Shown: piece by piece, positions 34,724 to 45,539 of the stretch
Numbering within the stretch: position 1 is the first letter of the stretch
How the letters are laid out: each line of letters begins with the position of its first letter
Assembly: GCA_947095585.1 (NCBI GenBank)
Contig: OX352763.1
Span: 26,709,462-26,773,461 of the forward strand
Direction of reading: 5' to 3'
DNA: 64,000 nucleotides
From: Nephrocerus scutellatus
Taxonomy: Eukaryota > Arthropoda > Insecta > Diptera > Pipunculidae
Program-made: the position numbers and the translations under genes
Notes under the pieces: model-generated
What the model was told of the DNA's origin: nothing
Databases searched by the model: none
What the model saw: only the letters and a program-made list of their open reading frames with translations

Positions 34724-37700
34724 AGAAACTCCTGGCAACCGAAATACCCACGTTTGAAAAGCTGAAAGGACCAACCGACATCACAGAACATGAAATACGG
34801 CTCAAGCATCAACGCCCATTTAAGCAACGATACATGCCAAGGAATCCCGCCATGCAGGCAATCATCAATCAAGAAATAGACCAGCTATTAGCAGAAAACA
34901 AAATCGAACCATCAAATAGCCCCTATAGCTCTCCGATAGTCCTAGTAAAGAAAAAACAAGGCACGTGGAGGCTATGCGTAGACTACCGTCAATTAAATGA
35001 ACTCTCTATCAAAGACGCATACCCTCTACCACAAATCAACCACGTACTGGACAAACTAAAGGGAGCTAGATATATTTCAACAATCGATTTAAAGCAAGGT
35101 TATTGGCAAATACCACTAAAACCAACCAGCCGCCCGTGTACCGCTTTTACAGTCCCTGGGAGAGGACTTTTCCAATGGAAAGTCATGCCGTTTGGACTTC
35201 ACTCCGCTCCTGCCACTTTCCAACGACTACTCGACAAGATAATCAGCCCCGAGCTAGAGCCGCACGCTTTCGCCTATCTAGACGACATTATCATCATCGG
35301 GCGCACCTTTTCAGAACACATGGCAGCGTTAAAAGAAGTATTCCGACGACTGAGAATGGCAAAACTTAAAATAAATCCCGACAAATGCGAATTTGGAAAA
35401 ACCGAGATGCGTTACCTCGGCCATATGGTGAACAGACATGGCATACATACCGACCCATGCAAAATTGAAGCCGTAAAAACCCTCATGGCACCACGAAATA
35501 TAAAAGAACTCCGGCGAATCATCGGCATAGCATCCTGGTATCGACGTTTTGTACCGAACTTCTCGACCATAACCGCACCGCTTACCAGATTGTTAAAGAA
35601 AACTCAGAAATGGTCATGGGGAGAAGACCAGAAGAAAGCCTTTGAAATGTTAAAAACAAAATTAACCGAAGCACCAATACTTGCTTGCCCCGATTTCACC
35701 CGCCCGTTCGTCCTACAGACAGACGCCAGTGCCGATGGTCTCGGTGCAGTACTCTGGCAAACAATCAATAATCAGGAAAAGGTAATCGCCTATGCCAGCC
35801 GAACGCTCAACGACGCAGAACGGAACTACTCGGTCACAGAGCGAGAATGTCTAGCGGTGGTCTGGGGAATCCGAAAGATGCGTCCATATCTAGAAGGGTA
35901 CCACTTTATAGTACATACCGACCATCAGTCTCTAAAATGGTTGCATAATATCGATAACCCCTCAGGACGACTAGCACGCTGGGCCATCGAACTCCAGCAA
36001 CACGATTATGAAATCCGGTACCGAAAGGGATCATCCAACACCGTGGCTGATGTACTATCTCGACACCCAAACGGAAAACCCCTTAGACTTATACTACCAA
36101 TAACCGAAACATGCCCATGGTACGATGCCAAGATAAAATCCGTCACAACGAAACCCGAGGAAAACCCGGAATATCAGGTCGTGGAAAAAACCCTCTACCG
36201 ACATATATTCACCCCCACCAGTTATACCGAAGCCACCACGTCCGCCTGGAAAATTTGCGTCCCCAAGCCACTTCGCCGACAGATCATGCACGAAAATCAC
36301 ACGGATGTGACCGCAGGCCATATGGGAATTGCCAAAACCATTACCAGAATCGCAAAAACCTATTACTGGCCCGGGCTATATCGCGATACCGCGCGATTCG
36401 TTCGACGGTGCCCCACGTGTCTCGAGTACAAAGTCCCGACCCGAAAACCTGCAGGGGAGATGCACGTAACCACCGCAAGCCATCCATGGGAAATCGTATG
36501 CTCCGATTTTATAGGCCCGCTCCCACGATCGGCAAAAGGAAACACCATGATCCTGGTCTTTTACGACAAGTTTTCCAAATGGACAGAATTCCTGGCTCTC
36601 CGTGACGCAACTACTCCTGCCCTCATCAAAGGATTCAAAGAACGTATACTCAGCCGGTATGGCTGCCCCAAAATCCTGATCACCGATAATGGCACGCAAT
36701 ACCGGAGCAAACAATTCCAGACCCTACTATTGCAACTACAAATTAAGCAAAGATTTACCCCACCGTATACCCCGCAAGCGAACCCAACCGAACGGATGAA
36801 TCGTGTGATAAAAACAATGATCTCACAGTACGTCAGAACCGACCACAGGCGATGGGACGAATATCTACCAGAGTTTATGTTAGCCATCAACACCAGTCAC
36901 AACGAAACCACCGGTTATTCCGCAGCCTATCTTAATTTCGGTCGCGAATTACGGCTCCCTACCACCCCAGATATACCACTCAACAAAGAACCTGACACAC
37001 CAGAACGCATCACCATGCTAAACGAAATCCTGGCCCTGGTCAAGCATAACCTGGCCAAAGCGTTTAATACACAAAAAAAATATTATGACCTCCGTCGACG
37101 CCCATGGACACCAGCAATCGGGGAAATGGTCTATTACCGACACCGACCACTCTCCTCAGCCACGCAAAATTTCGCCGCTAAATTAGCACCTCGATTTATT
37201 GGACCGTACCGAGTCTCCAAAAAACCATCCCCCGTCATATGCATCCTAGAGGGAGAAAAAAACAAAACAATAACCGCCCATGTGAAGGATTTAAAGCAAC
37301 TACCCGATACCCCTACCATAGACGAAGATCAAACCTCAGGTATGATCAACACCACTGGCCACTCAGCAACACCAGTACCAGTCACGATGGCAACGGAACA
37401 ACATCGCACCAAATTTCTCGGCGAAAATCCGGAACCGGGAGCCCACCGCCGCACCAGACCACGCCCTGTATTGGCACCACCAACAACAACAACTACCGCC
37501 AAACAACAGCTCCGAAACATCAAGTGGAAGAAACGGCCACCACCCCCTAACCGGCCACTTACAGTACACGAGCTACAGCGGCTGACAGCATTGGCACCCA
37601 GCATCAAGAATGATGCGGCCACCCCGCTTCAGTGGGGCAAACCCCGACCCACCACCGCTCAAACCACCAAAGGACCCAGAATCGCCCACCGGACCATCCA

Positions 37701-38127
37701 ACAAAATAGCCTAAACCAGAAAACCCAAAGCCGAACCCTAAACCAACCCCCCTCCAACAACACCCAACCGCCTACAGATAACCTAACCCTAAACAAACCT
37801 CCCTCCAACGCCACCCAACCGCTTACCGATAACCCAACCCAAACAACCAACCCCAACACCAATACCACTACAAACCCCCCCAAAGCAACACAGAAACTAC
37901 CAATGACGAGGTTCATAACCCTCGAGAAGAGTAATCACTTCGACCCTGAGGCCTTCGAGGGCGTTCTCATTCCAACAACCCCCAAGAGATTTCGAATCAC
38001 CGGACCCAGAGGAAGAATCTACGGAAGTCACCACCCAGACCACACTATCCTGCTAAGATGCGCAGGGAGCGCCATGACGATCATCCAAGATGACGCCCAC
38101 CAGCCCAGCAACATTAACAACAATTAA
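34654..38127 (+). CDS. pol: Pol polyprotein of the LTR element (RT, RNase H, integrase)
   Basis: Open frame from 34654, one base back relative to gag. The first ATG is 34834 (1097 residues), but conserved Pol sequence begins before it, so expression by -1 frameshifting is likely. Numbering from that ATG: RT has YLDD at 148-151 and VDYRQLN upstream; RNase H has TDAS with D297 and HTDHQSLKW; integrase has an HHCC zinc motif (ending CPTC), then D558, D618 and E653. A GPY/F module (FIGPYRV) is at 788-794. It is followed by a Thr/Asn/Pro-rich tail of about 260 residues ending in a compact block (FRITGPRGRIYGS). All catalytic residues are present. It copies and integrates the element. No env-like membrane segment is seen in the tail. 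Confidence 0.9.
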   Translation, partial: DNNSSNPAWPTSYPKPLFEEQQLKKLLATEIPTFEKLKGPTDITEHEIRLKHQRPFKQRYMPRNPAMQAIINQEIDQLLAENKIEPSNSPYSSPIVLVKKKQGTWRLCVDYRQLNELSIKDAYPLPQINHVLDKLKGARYISTIDLKQGYWQIPLKPTSRPCTAFTVPGRGLFQWKVMPFGLHSAPATFQRLLDKIISPELEPHAFAYLDDIIIIGRTFSEHMAALKEVFRRLRMAKLKINPDKCEFGKTEMRYLGHMVNRHGIHTDPCKIEAVKTLMAPRNIKELRRIIGIASWYRRFVPNFSTITAPLTRLLKKTQKWSWGEDQKKAFEMLKTKLTEAPILACPDFTRPFVLQTDASADGLGAVLWQTINNQEKVIAYASRTLNDAERNYSVTERECLAVVWGIRKMRPYLEGYHFIVHTDHQSLKWLHNIDNPSGRLARWAIELQQHDYEIRYRKGSSNTVADVLSRHPNGKPLRLILPITETCPWYDAKIKSVTTKPEENPEYQVVEKTLYRHIFTPTSYTEATTSAWKICVPKPLRRQIMHENHTDVTAGHMGIAKTITRIAKTYYWPGLYRDTARFVRRCPTCLEYKVPTRKPAGEMHVTTASHPWEIVCSDFIGPLPRSAKGNTMILVFYDKFSKWTEFLALRDATTPALIKGFKERILSRYGCPKILITDNGTQYRSKQFQTLLLQLQIKQRFTPPYTPQANPTERMNRVIKTMISQYVRTDHRRWDEYLPEFMLAINTSHNETTGYSAAYLNFGRELRLPTTPDIPLNKEPDTPERITMLNEILALVKHNLAKAFNTQKKYYDLRRRPWTPAIGEMVYYRHRPLSSATQNFAAKLAPRFIGPYRVSKKPSPVICILEGEKNKTITAHVKDLKQLPDTPTIDEDQTSGMINTTGHSATPVPVTMATEQHRTKFLGENPEPGAHRRTRPRPVLAPPTTTTTAKQQLRNIKWKKRPPPPNRPLTVHELQRLTALAPSIKNDAATPLQWGKPRPTTAQTTKGPRIAHRTIQQNSLNQKTQSRTLNQPPSNNTQPPTDNLTLNKPPSNATQPLTDNPTQTTNPNTNTTTNPPKATQKLPMTRFITLEKSNHFDPEAFEGVLIPTTPKRFRITGPRGRIYGSHHPDHTILLRCAGSAMTIIQDDAHQPSNINNN

Positions 38128-38429
38128 AAAACAGCAATTAGAAGACAGCATTCCTTCTGTTCATATATTTTTATTATAAAATCTTTTTGTTATTATCATA
38201 CTTATTAATACTTATTACTACTATATATTTTTCTACTTACTACTATTATACTTATTACTATTAATTAAACCTACTTATTACTATTATAAATTACAATACT
38301 TACTACTATTATCACACTTATTACTATACTTACTACTATTATCACACTTATTACTATTATCATACTTATTAAACTATTAAACTACTTATTACCGATTGTT
38401 ACTTTTGCTCAAAAGAAAAAAAAAAAATA

Positions 38430-38479
<50 letters not shown>

Positions 38480-39006
38480 ACCACAGAAAAGAAAAAATAC
38501 AAAACCACAGAAAAGAAAAACACAAAGAACAACAAAACACACACACAAAAAAAAAAGAAGAGAAACCCTGTATAAATGGAACTATTATCACTAGACATAA
38601 ACTTAAGCATATTACTATTAAATGGGAAAAAAAAAAAGAAAGAAAGGAAAAAAATAATAAACCCACCCACAGTTTTTTTTTTGAAACACACACACATCTT
38701 TTTGTAACTCATATAGGTGTCGGCACGAGACAATAAAGGTCGCAGACCACCCCAAATATACCAGAAAAAAATAAGTGACCACACCATATGAGAAAATTTT
38801 TTTTATGTATAAACATTTTTTACTTTAAAATACCAGATATATACATATACATATATAGATATATAAACAAACTGTATTAAGAAAACCGATAATAGTTATA
38901 AGTTATACTTATCCAACCAGTATATATATATAAAAAAAAAAAAAAACCCCATTGCTAGCCTATAAGTGTGTCTTATACCTTTTCGCACCCCGAAGTAGGG
39001 GGGGAA
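38128..39006 (+). other. Low-complexity 3' internal region of the LTR element
   Basis: Between the Pol stop and the 3' LTR. It holds a TTATTACTA-type simple repeat at about 38180-38400, an A-tract of roughly 45 bases near 38429-38473 and other A-rich pieces. Phe-rich open frames on the minus strand are products of the A-tracts. No env frame. Confidence 0.85.
38993..39006 (+). other. Polypurine tract
   Basis: AAGTAGGGGGGGAA directly before the 3' LTR, the expected plus-strand primer; the single T is tolerated in known tracts. Confidence 0.75.
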
Positions 39007-40185
39007 TGTAACGAAGTTGGTTAAATACCACTTCGCTACAAACCATATGTCTAAAGTAATTGCTATACAAAAACAAACCCAGTCACTCGATATATAATGC
39101 AAAATTAACCTATTTTGCATTATATCAATTTAGCGCAATACGAGTGTACTCGGCCGGTATGCAGTACGTATAAGGTTCAATCCGGCGGTTGAACCAGCGA
39201 AATTATTTTTTGCGGGAAAAGGGTTTTTCGCCCAATGAATGATAGAAATTTATCAATGATATTATTTATAATCAAATAATTTTTCCAAAAAGGGGAAAAC
39301 AAAATTCCCAAGGAATTCAACTATTAAGACACACTTATATGCTCCAATCAATCAACAAAAATTAGAATAGAATATACTACGGCACGGTAGTAAAATCTAT
39401 TCAAGAGTAGACTATACTGCGGCAAGGCAGCTTTACCTACTCAAAGGGAAGAAAGCGTTGTGGTTCACAACAAATTCCCCCTTTACCGACAGCTTTTCGC
39501 TGACTACTGTTCTCCACGAACAGCCCCTTTTTTGGTGACAAGGCTAGCCGAGTCATATTAATGTAACACGTTGCCGAGGTTGTAAAACCAGACAACTGTG
39601 CTGCATTATATACTCGTACTTTCTTTGTCTAGGTCAATATAACAAAATTGTCAAGGTTGTAAAACCGGGCTAATTTTGTTGTGTTGTACACCCATACTTA
39701 CTGTGTCTATTGCAGTATAGCGAACGATCGAGGTTGTAAAACCAGGTAGTATCGCTATATTGTAATTTACAAGACACTAAGCAGTCCGCTTGCTCCCAGT
39801 GTGGTAGCTATCCCCCGGACCTCGCTTGCTTACTCGTATAGTAATTCACTATACCGCGCTGTTCCGTAGAACGCTGCTCGTGTGCTCTAGTAGCAACCAC
39901 TTAAAGAGCAGAAGCCGCCCATCAACCCCCTTTTCCGCAGTCGAATACTCTCGGCTGCAATCAAGTTCCCCTGGTTTCCCCGTACCGAGTACGTACAAAC
40001 CAACGTATCGTAAGTTTATTTAAGTATATTTATATGTAAGTACGTATAGACTAAGAGATCAAGAAATAAAGAAGAATTGTAATTTTATATCGAAAACCAA
40101 CAATCTTTTAATTTGTAACGACGAGCGAGAAGGAGAAAGAACCCTGGGTGACCGGCGAGCGTCACCCGAGCAAAAGACTGTTACA
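39007..40185 (+). repeat. 3' LTR
   Basis: 1179 bp, same length and, by eye, the same sequence as the 5' LTR, including the TATA box, all stem-loops and the poly(A) signal. The following TGCT (40186-40189) is the right copy of the target duplication. Confidence 0.95.
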
Positions 40186-40189
40186 TGCT

Positions 40190-40505
40190 TTTGCTTCTTT
40201 TTTCAAATCTCTGCTGCCTATTCACGGTCAAAAGCTTTTGTTAGGTCGACGAAGCACATGTAGGTGTTTTTTTTGGTGATTTTGAAGACAAATATTTTTG
40301 TAAAGAGCTTGGGGATGGAACCAAGCAGAGAGATGCCCCGGTAATGTCGTGTTGGTACCGCAGGAGTTGTCCGTGCCCACAGACCAGGTTTGATCGTAAG
40401 GTTGACCGGTCTGAGGACACCTGTGGTTGAGGACCCAGCTCGTTCTGGTGATGCAACGCGGGTGCTTAGCTCTCCGCTAAATGGGAATATACCAAAAAAA
40501 AACAT
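40190..40505 (-). pseudogene. RTE-type RT relic, 5' half (split by LTR element)
   Basis: Minus-strand reading HYRGISLLGSIPKLFTKIFV then KNTYMCFVDLTKAFDRE, which are the RT motifs Y/WRGISLL and the first catalytic aspartate region (FVDLTKAFD) of RTE-type elements. The frame stops just after FDRE. It is interrupted at 40189 by the LTR element and continues at 31181. The palm region with the YADD box appears to be missing between the halves. Confidence 0.7.
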
Positions 40506-40794
40506 ACTTAATGGTGAAAGCTGGGAAAGCCGGGTTCATCTCACTCTATGAATGATGCACAATTCCCTGAGTTTTCGCTCTCGGTCCCTCCAAGAAAATA
40601 ATCACTTAAATTAAGGCAAGTTATGTTATGCATAAATTTTTCACACGTTCATGGTATCTACGAGTTAAGTTTAAAATTAACAAGTAAATGTAAAAAAGCT
40701 TCGTTTTTTGGATACAAACTTTAATATATACATCGAAACACGCCTCGCAGTCGTTTATTATTTGGGAGGTCGGGGCTATTTCAAAGATTTTCCT

Positions 40795-41215
40795 TTTTCC
40801 ACGCTTCACACGCGCACATTGAGCCGCTCACAAAATTTTAGCCCTCTAGGTCGTGCAAAAGTGATTAAAAAAGACCTCAAAAAACGCAAAAAAAAGGCGT
40901 GATTTCAAACCATCACCCGTTTTACACGCGACACATGACACGCGTTATACGTGAAATATAAAAAATGTTGTATTTGATGTATTTTGGACTTAGACACTCA
41001 CAAAATGTCAGCTCTCTAGGTCGTATGGAAGTTGGTTAAAAAGGACCTCAAAGAATTCGAAAAAACAAAAATTTCAACCCATCCCACGCGCCACACGCGA
41101 TATGCGATACGCGACACTCGTCATAACCGGAATATAAAAAGTGCTATTTTGGACTTAGACACTCACAAAATTTCAACCTCAAAGTGGTTGAAAATATAGA
41201 CAAAAGAAGCTTTGC
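40795..41215. repeat. Tandem repeat, about 165-bp units
   Basis: Three diverged units each start with (C)ACTCACAAAATKTYAGC-like sequence at about 40827, 40995 and 41159. In the first two this is followed by CTCTAGGTCGT, AAAAARGACCTCAAA and a stretch rich in CACACGCGA/ATACGCGACAC. The third is truncated. Not related to the minisatellites elsewhere in the window. Confidence 0.65.
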
Positions 41216-42250
41216 AGTTTTTTTTTTCTTCATATCGAGAACATAACGCTTAATTATATCCTGTGTGGTATTTAAACATATCCCTTTTTAAAGGATATTT
41301 CATTAATTCAATTTAACTGAAAGTAAATTGTTTTCTAAACTTGGATTATAGCAAAAGTTTTATATTTTAGTTATGTTGTTTTTCTCTTTTTTTTTAAACT
41401 AGAAGTAGTGGTGTATAAAACACAAAGCAGTATATAAAGATCTTATATACTATATGTGCTGCTTAATTTTTATTACCAATAAATGTAGGGACAATCGCAA
41501 TTTTACAGCCTTATAATTTAAAAGTATAATCTAAATTCAATTGGAGCAGTTTTAACAAATAAATGATAATCTTCTAAAAAATATATTCAATTGCATTTTT
41601 TCACAAAAAACAACCATCAATTACACAATCAAATGTATGTAAAAACGCGATAAAAATTGCACATAAAATTAAGTTATTCACAAATTTCCATTTGATTTGC
41701 CTTTGCAACATTCACTTGCTTTTCATTAGAGCTTGTTATGCGATGCTGCATATAATTGCACGAAAGTAATAAATCCAACAGCTACCCCCTTACCACTCGC
41801 TCTTATAAAGTTGCACACAGAAAATGCAACTAGTTACTTGTGATGAGCTGATTTGAAAAATGTGGTGTTAGTTAATCAGGATATTATGTGCAAGCCTCTG
41901 CCTTATGCAGTCAATCGAGCTGAATAATTTAAAAATTGCTTTTATTAATTGATTTATTGTTTGTTTGTATCTTTTGCGTGTGCGATAGTTTGAGATTGAT
42001 AATTGTGAATGGCATAAGCACATGGGTTGGGTTATTGTGAATTGCATATGAACATTTAGTTCCCTCATGAGCCAGTTGTCATTGCGAAAATAACGAAACC
42101 AATGGACGAATTACTTTATGCTTTATTGCTTTTCGAATGTTGTTATACTGGGAAATATATATCGTTCGTTAACGAAGTTAACGATTATTAATTTATTAAA
42201 CCGCGTTTATTTGACCATTTGCATTGTGTAATAGGTTGTACATCACTAAT
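41216..42250. other. Unassigned AT-rich DNA
   Basis: No gene or element recognised. Confidence 0.3.
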
Positions 42251-42399
42251 TCGGACAGGCGGGTCTCAATGACTCCGCATGTACCCATAATTGGCTTACT
42301 ACTCTGTTCAATGTCTTATCGATCACTCTTTGTAGGAGGACTTAGGCCCGGTTCTGGATCTTCCCTACTTTTACTTTACTTTACTTTCTTAAATTATTG

Positions 42400-43085
42400 T
42401 AATTTGTGAGATATTTGGTGTGTAACCTTCCAAATTTCACAGCTATAATGAAAAAAGATTTGTCGGTTGTATTGAACGTTTGTAGTTTATGCTGATTCGA
42501 TATCTGATCTCCAGATTTTTCCAATTACATGGTAGGCTTTTTATGCTTTGTTCTGTTGATTCTTAGATTGTTAATATGGTCGATCCGACCAAGAAACCTA
42601 ATGATCCCAACGCAAATAGTGTTCATTATCATCATATTTGGCTCTACAAGCGAGTTCGGTCTTGGCTCCTAGTATGAGATCCATAAACTCTGGCCGTTCT
42701 GGTACTTCCTTCTAGCGTAGGTTTGGCGTGTCTCGCTTTCGTAGTTAATAAACCATACCGCAAAAGATTTTCTGAACCGAATATTCTTTGCGCATCCAAG
42801 CTAAAAATCCTATCTACCGAATTATATCAAGCTTGTTTCTCTTTACAAAGCCAAAATTAAGGTAATTCTGATAAATTTCCTTATTGTAGAGTTTCCGATA
42901 CCGTCCTTCCCTACATACGAATTCGCACTCTACTAACTAATTTAAAGACTTATGTTTAATCTACCACCATGAACTTTGTTTTTTTTTTCTTATTTATGTG
43001 CAGTTCCAGATTTCGTGCCGCCCGCTGTGTGTGGATGAAAGCTTCTTGTAAAGCTCTTAAGCTTCTACCAATAATGTTAATATTT
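42400..43085 (-). pseudogene. RTE relic fragment
   Basis: Minus strand: LYNKEIYQNYLNFGFVKRNK near 42895-42830 and wording shared with 28970-29070 (GAAAGCTTCTTGTAAAGCTC) at 43035-43055. This is the post-RT end of an RTE-type element, heavily mutated. A similar scrap occurs at about 54480-54600. Confidence 0.45.
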
Positions 43086-43089
43086 TCTG

Positions 43090-44760
43090 TATAAGGTGCT
43101 TTTAACGGGGTCTTAAGTGGTATCATGAGGGGGATTTAAGGCAGTCTTGAGATAGTCTTAAAGGGGTATTGAGTGGGGTCGTGAGGCGGGTCTTAAAGGG
43201 GTCTTGATGGGGTTTTAAGGGGCCTTGAGGTGGTTCGATGGCGTCTTGAAGGAGTTTTGAGAGGGTCTTAGGAGATTTTAAGGGGGTCTTGAGAGAAGTC
43301 TATTAGGGGTCTTGAGGAGGTCTTGGGTTGTTCCTGATATAGTTTTGAGGGGGTATTGAGGTTGTTTTAAGGGGGTTTTGAGTGGGGTTTTAAGGGAGTC
43401 TTTGTTTTAAGTGGTTTTAAAGAGGGACTTGAGGAAGAGTCTTGATGGGGTTTTAAAGAGGGCATGAGGAGGTTTGAAGGGGGTTTTACGGGGTATCTTT
43501 TGGCAACTTTAGGGGGTTACGAGTGGGTTTAAATGGGGTCTTTAAGTGATATTGTGGCGTGTCTCTAGGGGTCTTAAGGAGGCCTTAAGGCGGTTTGAGG
43601 GTATTTTTAGAGAGCCCTGAGTGGGATCTTGCGGTGATCTTGAGGGGCTTTTAAGAGGGTTTTAAGGGATTATTGCGGGTTTTTAGGTATTGAGGGTGGT
43701 CTTGAGGGGGTTTTATTGGGGTGTTTGGGTGGTCTTTAGAGGGGCTTAGGGGGTTTTTGAGGGGGTTGTGAATGGATTCTTGCGGTGGTCTTGAGGTCTA
43801 TTTAGGTGGTCTCGGCAAGTGGTGAGGTCTTGCTGGGCTCTTAAGTATGTTTCAAGGAATTCTTGAGGAGGTCTTGATGGTGTCTCAAGAGTTATTTGAT
43901 AGGAGGGTCTTGATGGAGTCTTGAGAGGGTTTGAAGGGGTTCTTTAGGAGATTTTCGGGGAGTTTTGCGAGCGGTCTTAGGGGGGGGGGGGGTTAAGAGG
44001 ATTTTGGGTGTTGTCTTCAGAGGGTCTTGATGTAGTCTCTTAAAGTGGTCTTGAGAGAGTTTTAAGGTGGTCTTGAGGAGGGTTCTGAGTAAGTTTTCAA
44101 GTTCAGAGGAGTCTTGAAGCACTCTGAAGGTGGTATTTAGGGAGAGGGAGCCTTGACGGGGGCCTTAAGATGGTCTTGGTTGGGTTTTAAGATGGTCTTG
44201 GAGGTATCTCGAGAAAGTTTTGAGAGGATCTTTAGAAGGGTCTGAAGGGAGTGTTAAGGGAGTTTTGAGAAATGTCTTGTGGGGTATTGAGGTGGTCTTC
44301 AGGAGACTTTGAGGAGATTTTGAGTGTGGTTTTGAGAGTGTTTTAAGGGGGTCTTAAGCGAATCTTATGGAGGATCTGAGGGGGGTCTTGAGAGGTTTTT
44401 GAGAGGAGTCTTGAGGTGTTCATAGGTGGAATCGTGAGCGGGTCTTGAGGAAGTAACTTGGCCATAACTGCGTCTTGATGGTGTCTTTAGGGCGGTTTGA
44501 TGTGAGTTTTGAGGTGGTCTTGAGGGGATTTAAGGGGGGTTGGAGATCTTGAGTGGGGTCTTGAAAGAGTCTTAAGAGGGGTATTAAGAAAAGCTTAATG
44601 TGGGTTTCAGCAGTGTTCTTGGATGATCTTGAATGATGTACTGATCGAGGTCTTAAGTGGGTCTTAAGAGGGTCTTTTAGGGGTTCTTTAGGAGGGTTTC
44701 GAAGAATTTTGCGTGGGGTCTTAGGGGGGTTTTAAGGGGATTTTGGGTTAAAGTACCACG
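43090..44760. repeat. G-rich minisatellite array (array 1)
   Basis: About 1.66 kb of degenerate short units around GGGGTCTTGAGGGGG, period roughly 10-13 bases, with no open frame of interest on the plus strand. The right edge leads into an inverted repeat, ACCACGCTAAGCATTT (44752-44767) and AAATGCTTAGCATGGT (44787-44802). The complement of that flank, CACCatGCTAAGCAT, is shared with array 4 at 59820. The array is clearly strand-asymmetric (G on plus). Confidence 0.85.
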
Positions 44761-45539
44761 CTAAGCATTTTAGTCTTTTTTAAACCTCAAATGCTTAGCA
44801 TGGTGTTTTTAGTTATTGTGCTTTTTATGAGCCTAAAATATTCCAGATTTCCATTATAAACATTGCAGCAATTTTCATTTGTTTTGAACAGCTCTAGCTG
44901 CTCCAGATCTACCACCTATTTTTCTATTTTCTATCTTTTAGGGGGCTTATTATACTTTAATTAAATTTTTTAATATTATTTTATTTTATATAAAATACTG
45001 TTACTTTCAAAATTACGTTCGTATACTGTTTTACTGCGCACATGCAATCGATTGCTTGTAAAAACTCTTATGTTCGCAGCATACATGTTTAGTGTATAAG
45101 CTCATTTAATCATTGGGCTTGAATGGTTATGGTTATGCCGTTAAGTTAATTCTTAATCTTTTAAGGCATCTACAAATATGCTGTACATATTTTACAAATA
45201 AAGTCCGCTCTCTCTATTTCATTATTCATCACTTATATACTTGTATTCAACTATCTGGGTGATATTTATTATAATTAAATAAGTTGACAACTAGAACAAC
45301 AAGTGATATCACACTAGCCCCGTTTTTGTGTTAAATGCTGTTACACTTTTTCCCAATGTGTGTATTTGTATGTTATATTGTACTAATAATAACGACATCA
45401 AAATGATCCCATTTAATAAAACATTTGCATCGCTCTTAGGTTTTGTGCGATGGAGAAAGTATAGGAGAAAAGGGGTGGGGCTTAGTTACTGCTTAATAGC
45501 GCAGCAGCAGCAGCCGTCTTCCTGATGATGATTTAAGGT
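44761..45539. other. Unassigned AT-rich DNA
   Basis: Apart from the inverted repeat bordering the minisatellite, nothing recognised. Confidence 0.3.

Larger units (their letters stand above)
31182..40185 (+). mobile_element. Complete Ty3/gypsy LTR retrotransposon, Osvaldo-like
   Basis: A 9004-bp element with LTRs of 1179 bp at each end that look identical by eye, a TGCT target duplication, a tRNA-Lys-type primer site, a Gag-Pro frame, an overlapping Pol frame and a polypurine tract. The order protease, RT, RNase H, integrase defines the Ty3/gypsy (Metaviridae) superfamily. The total length, long LTRs, 4-bp duplication and Lys primer closely fit the Osvaldo group of flies; I infer the group from this architecture and not from alignment. 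There is no env-like frame between the Pol stop and the 3' LTR. Intact frames and matching LTRs suggest a recent insertion that may still be mobile. It sits in an old RTE relic, downstream of ankyrin exon 2 and in the same orientation as that gene. Confidence 0.95.

Noticed and set aside
36376..36893. Minus-strand frames inside pol
   Set aside because: Shadows of the Pol coding strand; no independent features.
38389..38787. Long Phe-rich open frames on the minus strand
   Set aside because: They arise from A-tracts in the 3' region of the LTR element; no domain and no start context.
38128..39006. Hidden env gene in the LTR element
   Set aside because: No open frame of useful length and only low-complexity sequence between Pol and the 3' LTR.
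43090..44760. CRISPR-like or telomere-like array
   Set aside because: Units are adjacent without spacers, degenerate, and not a telomere motif; the genome is eukaryotic.
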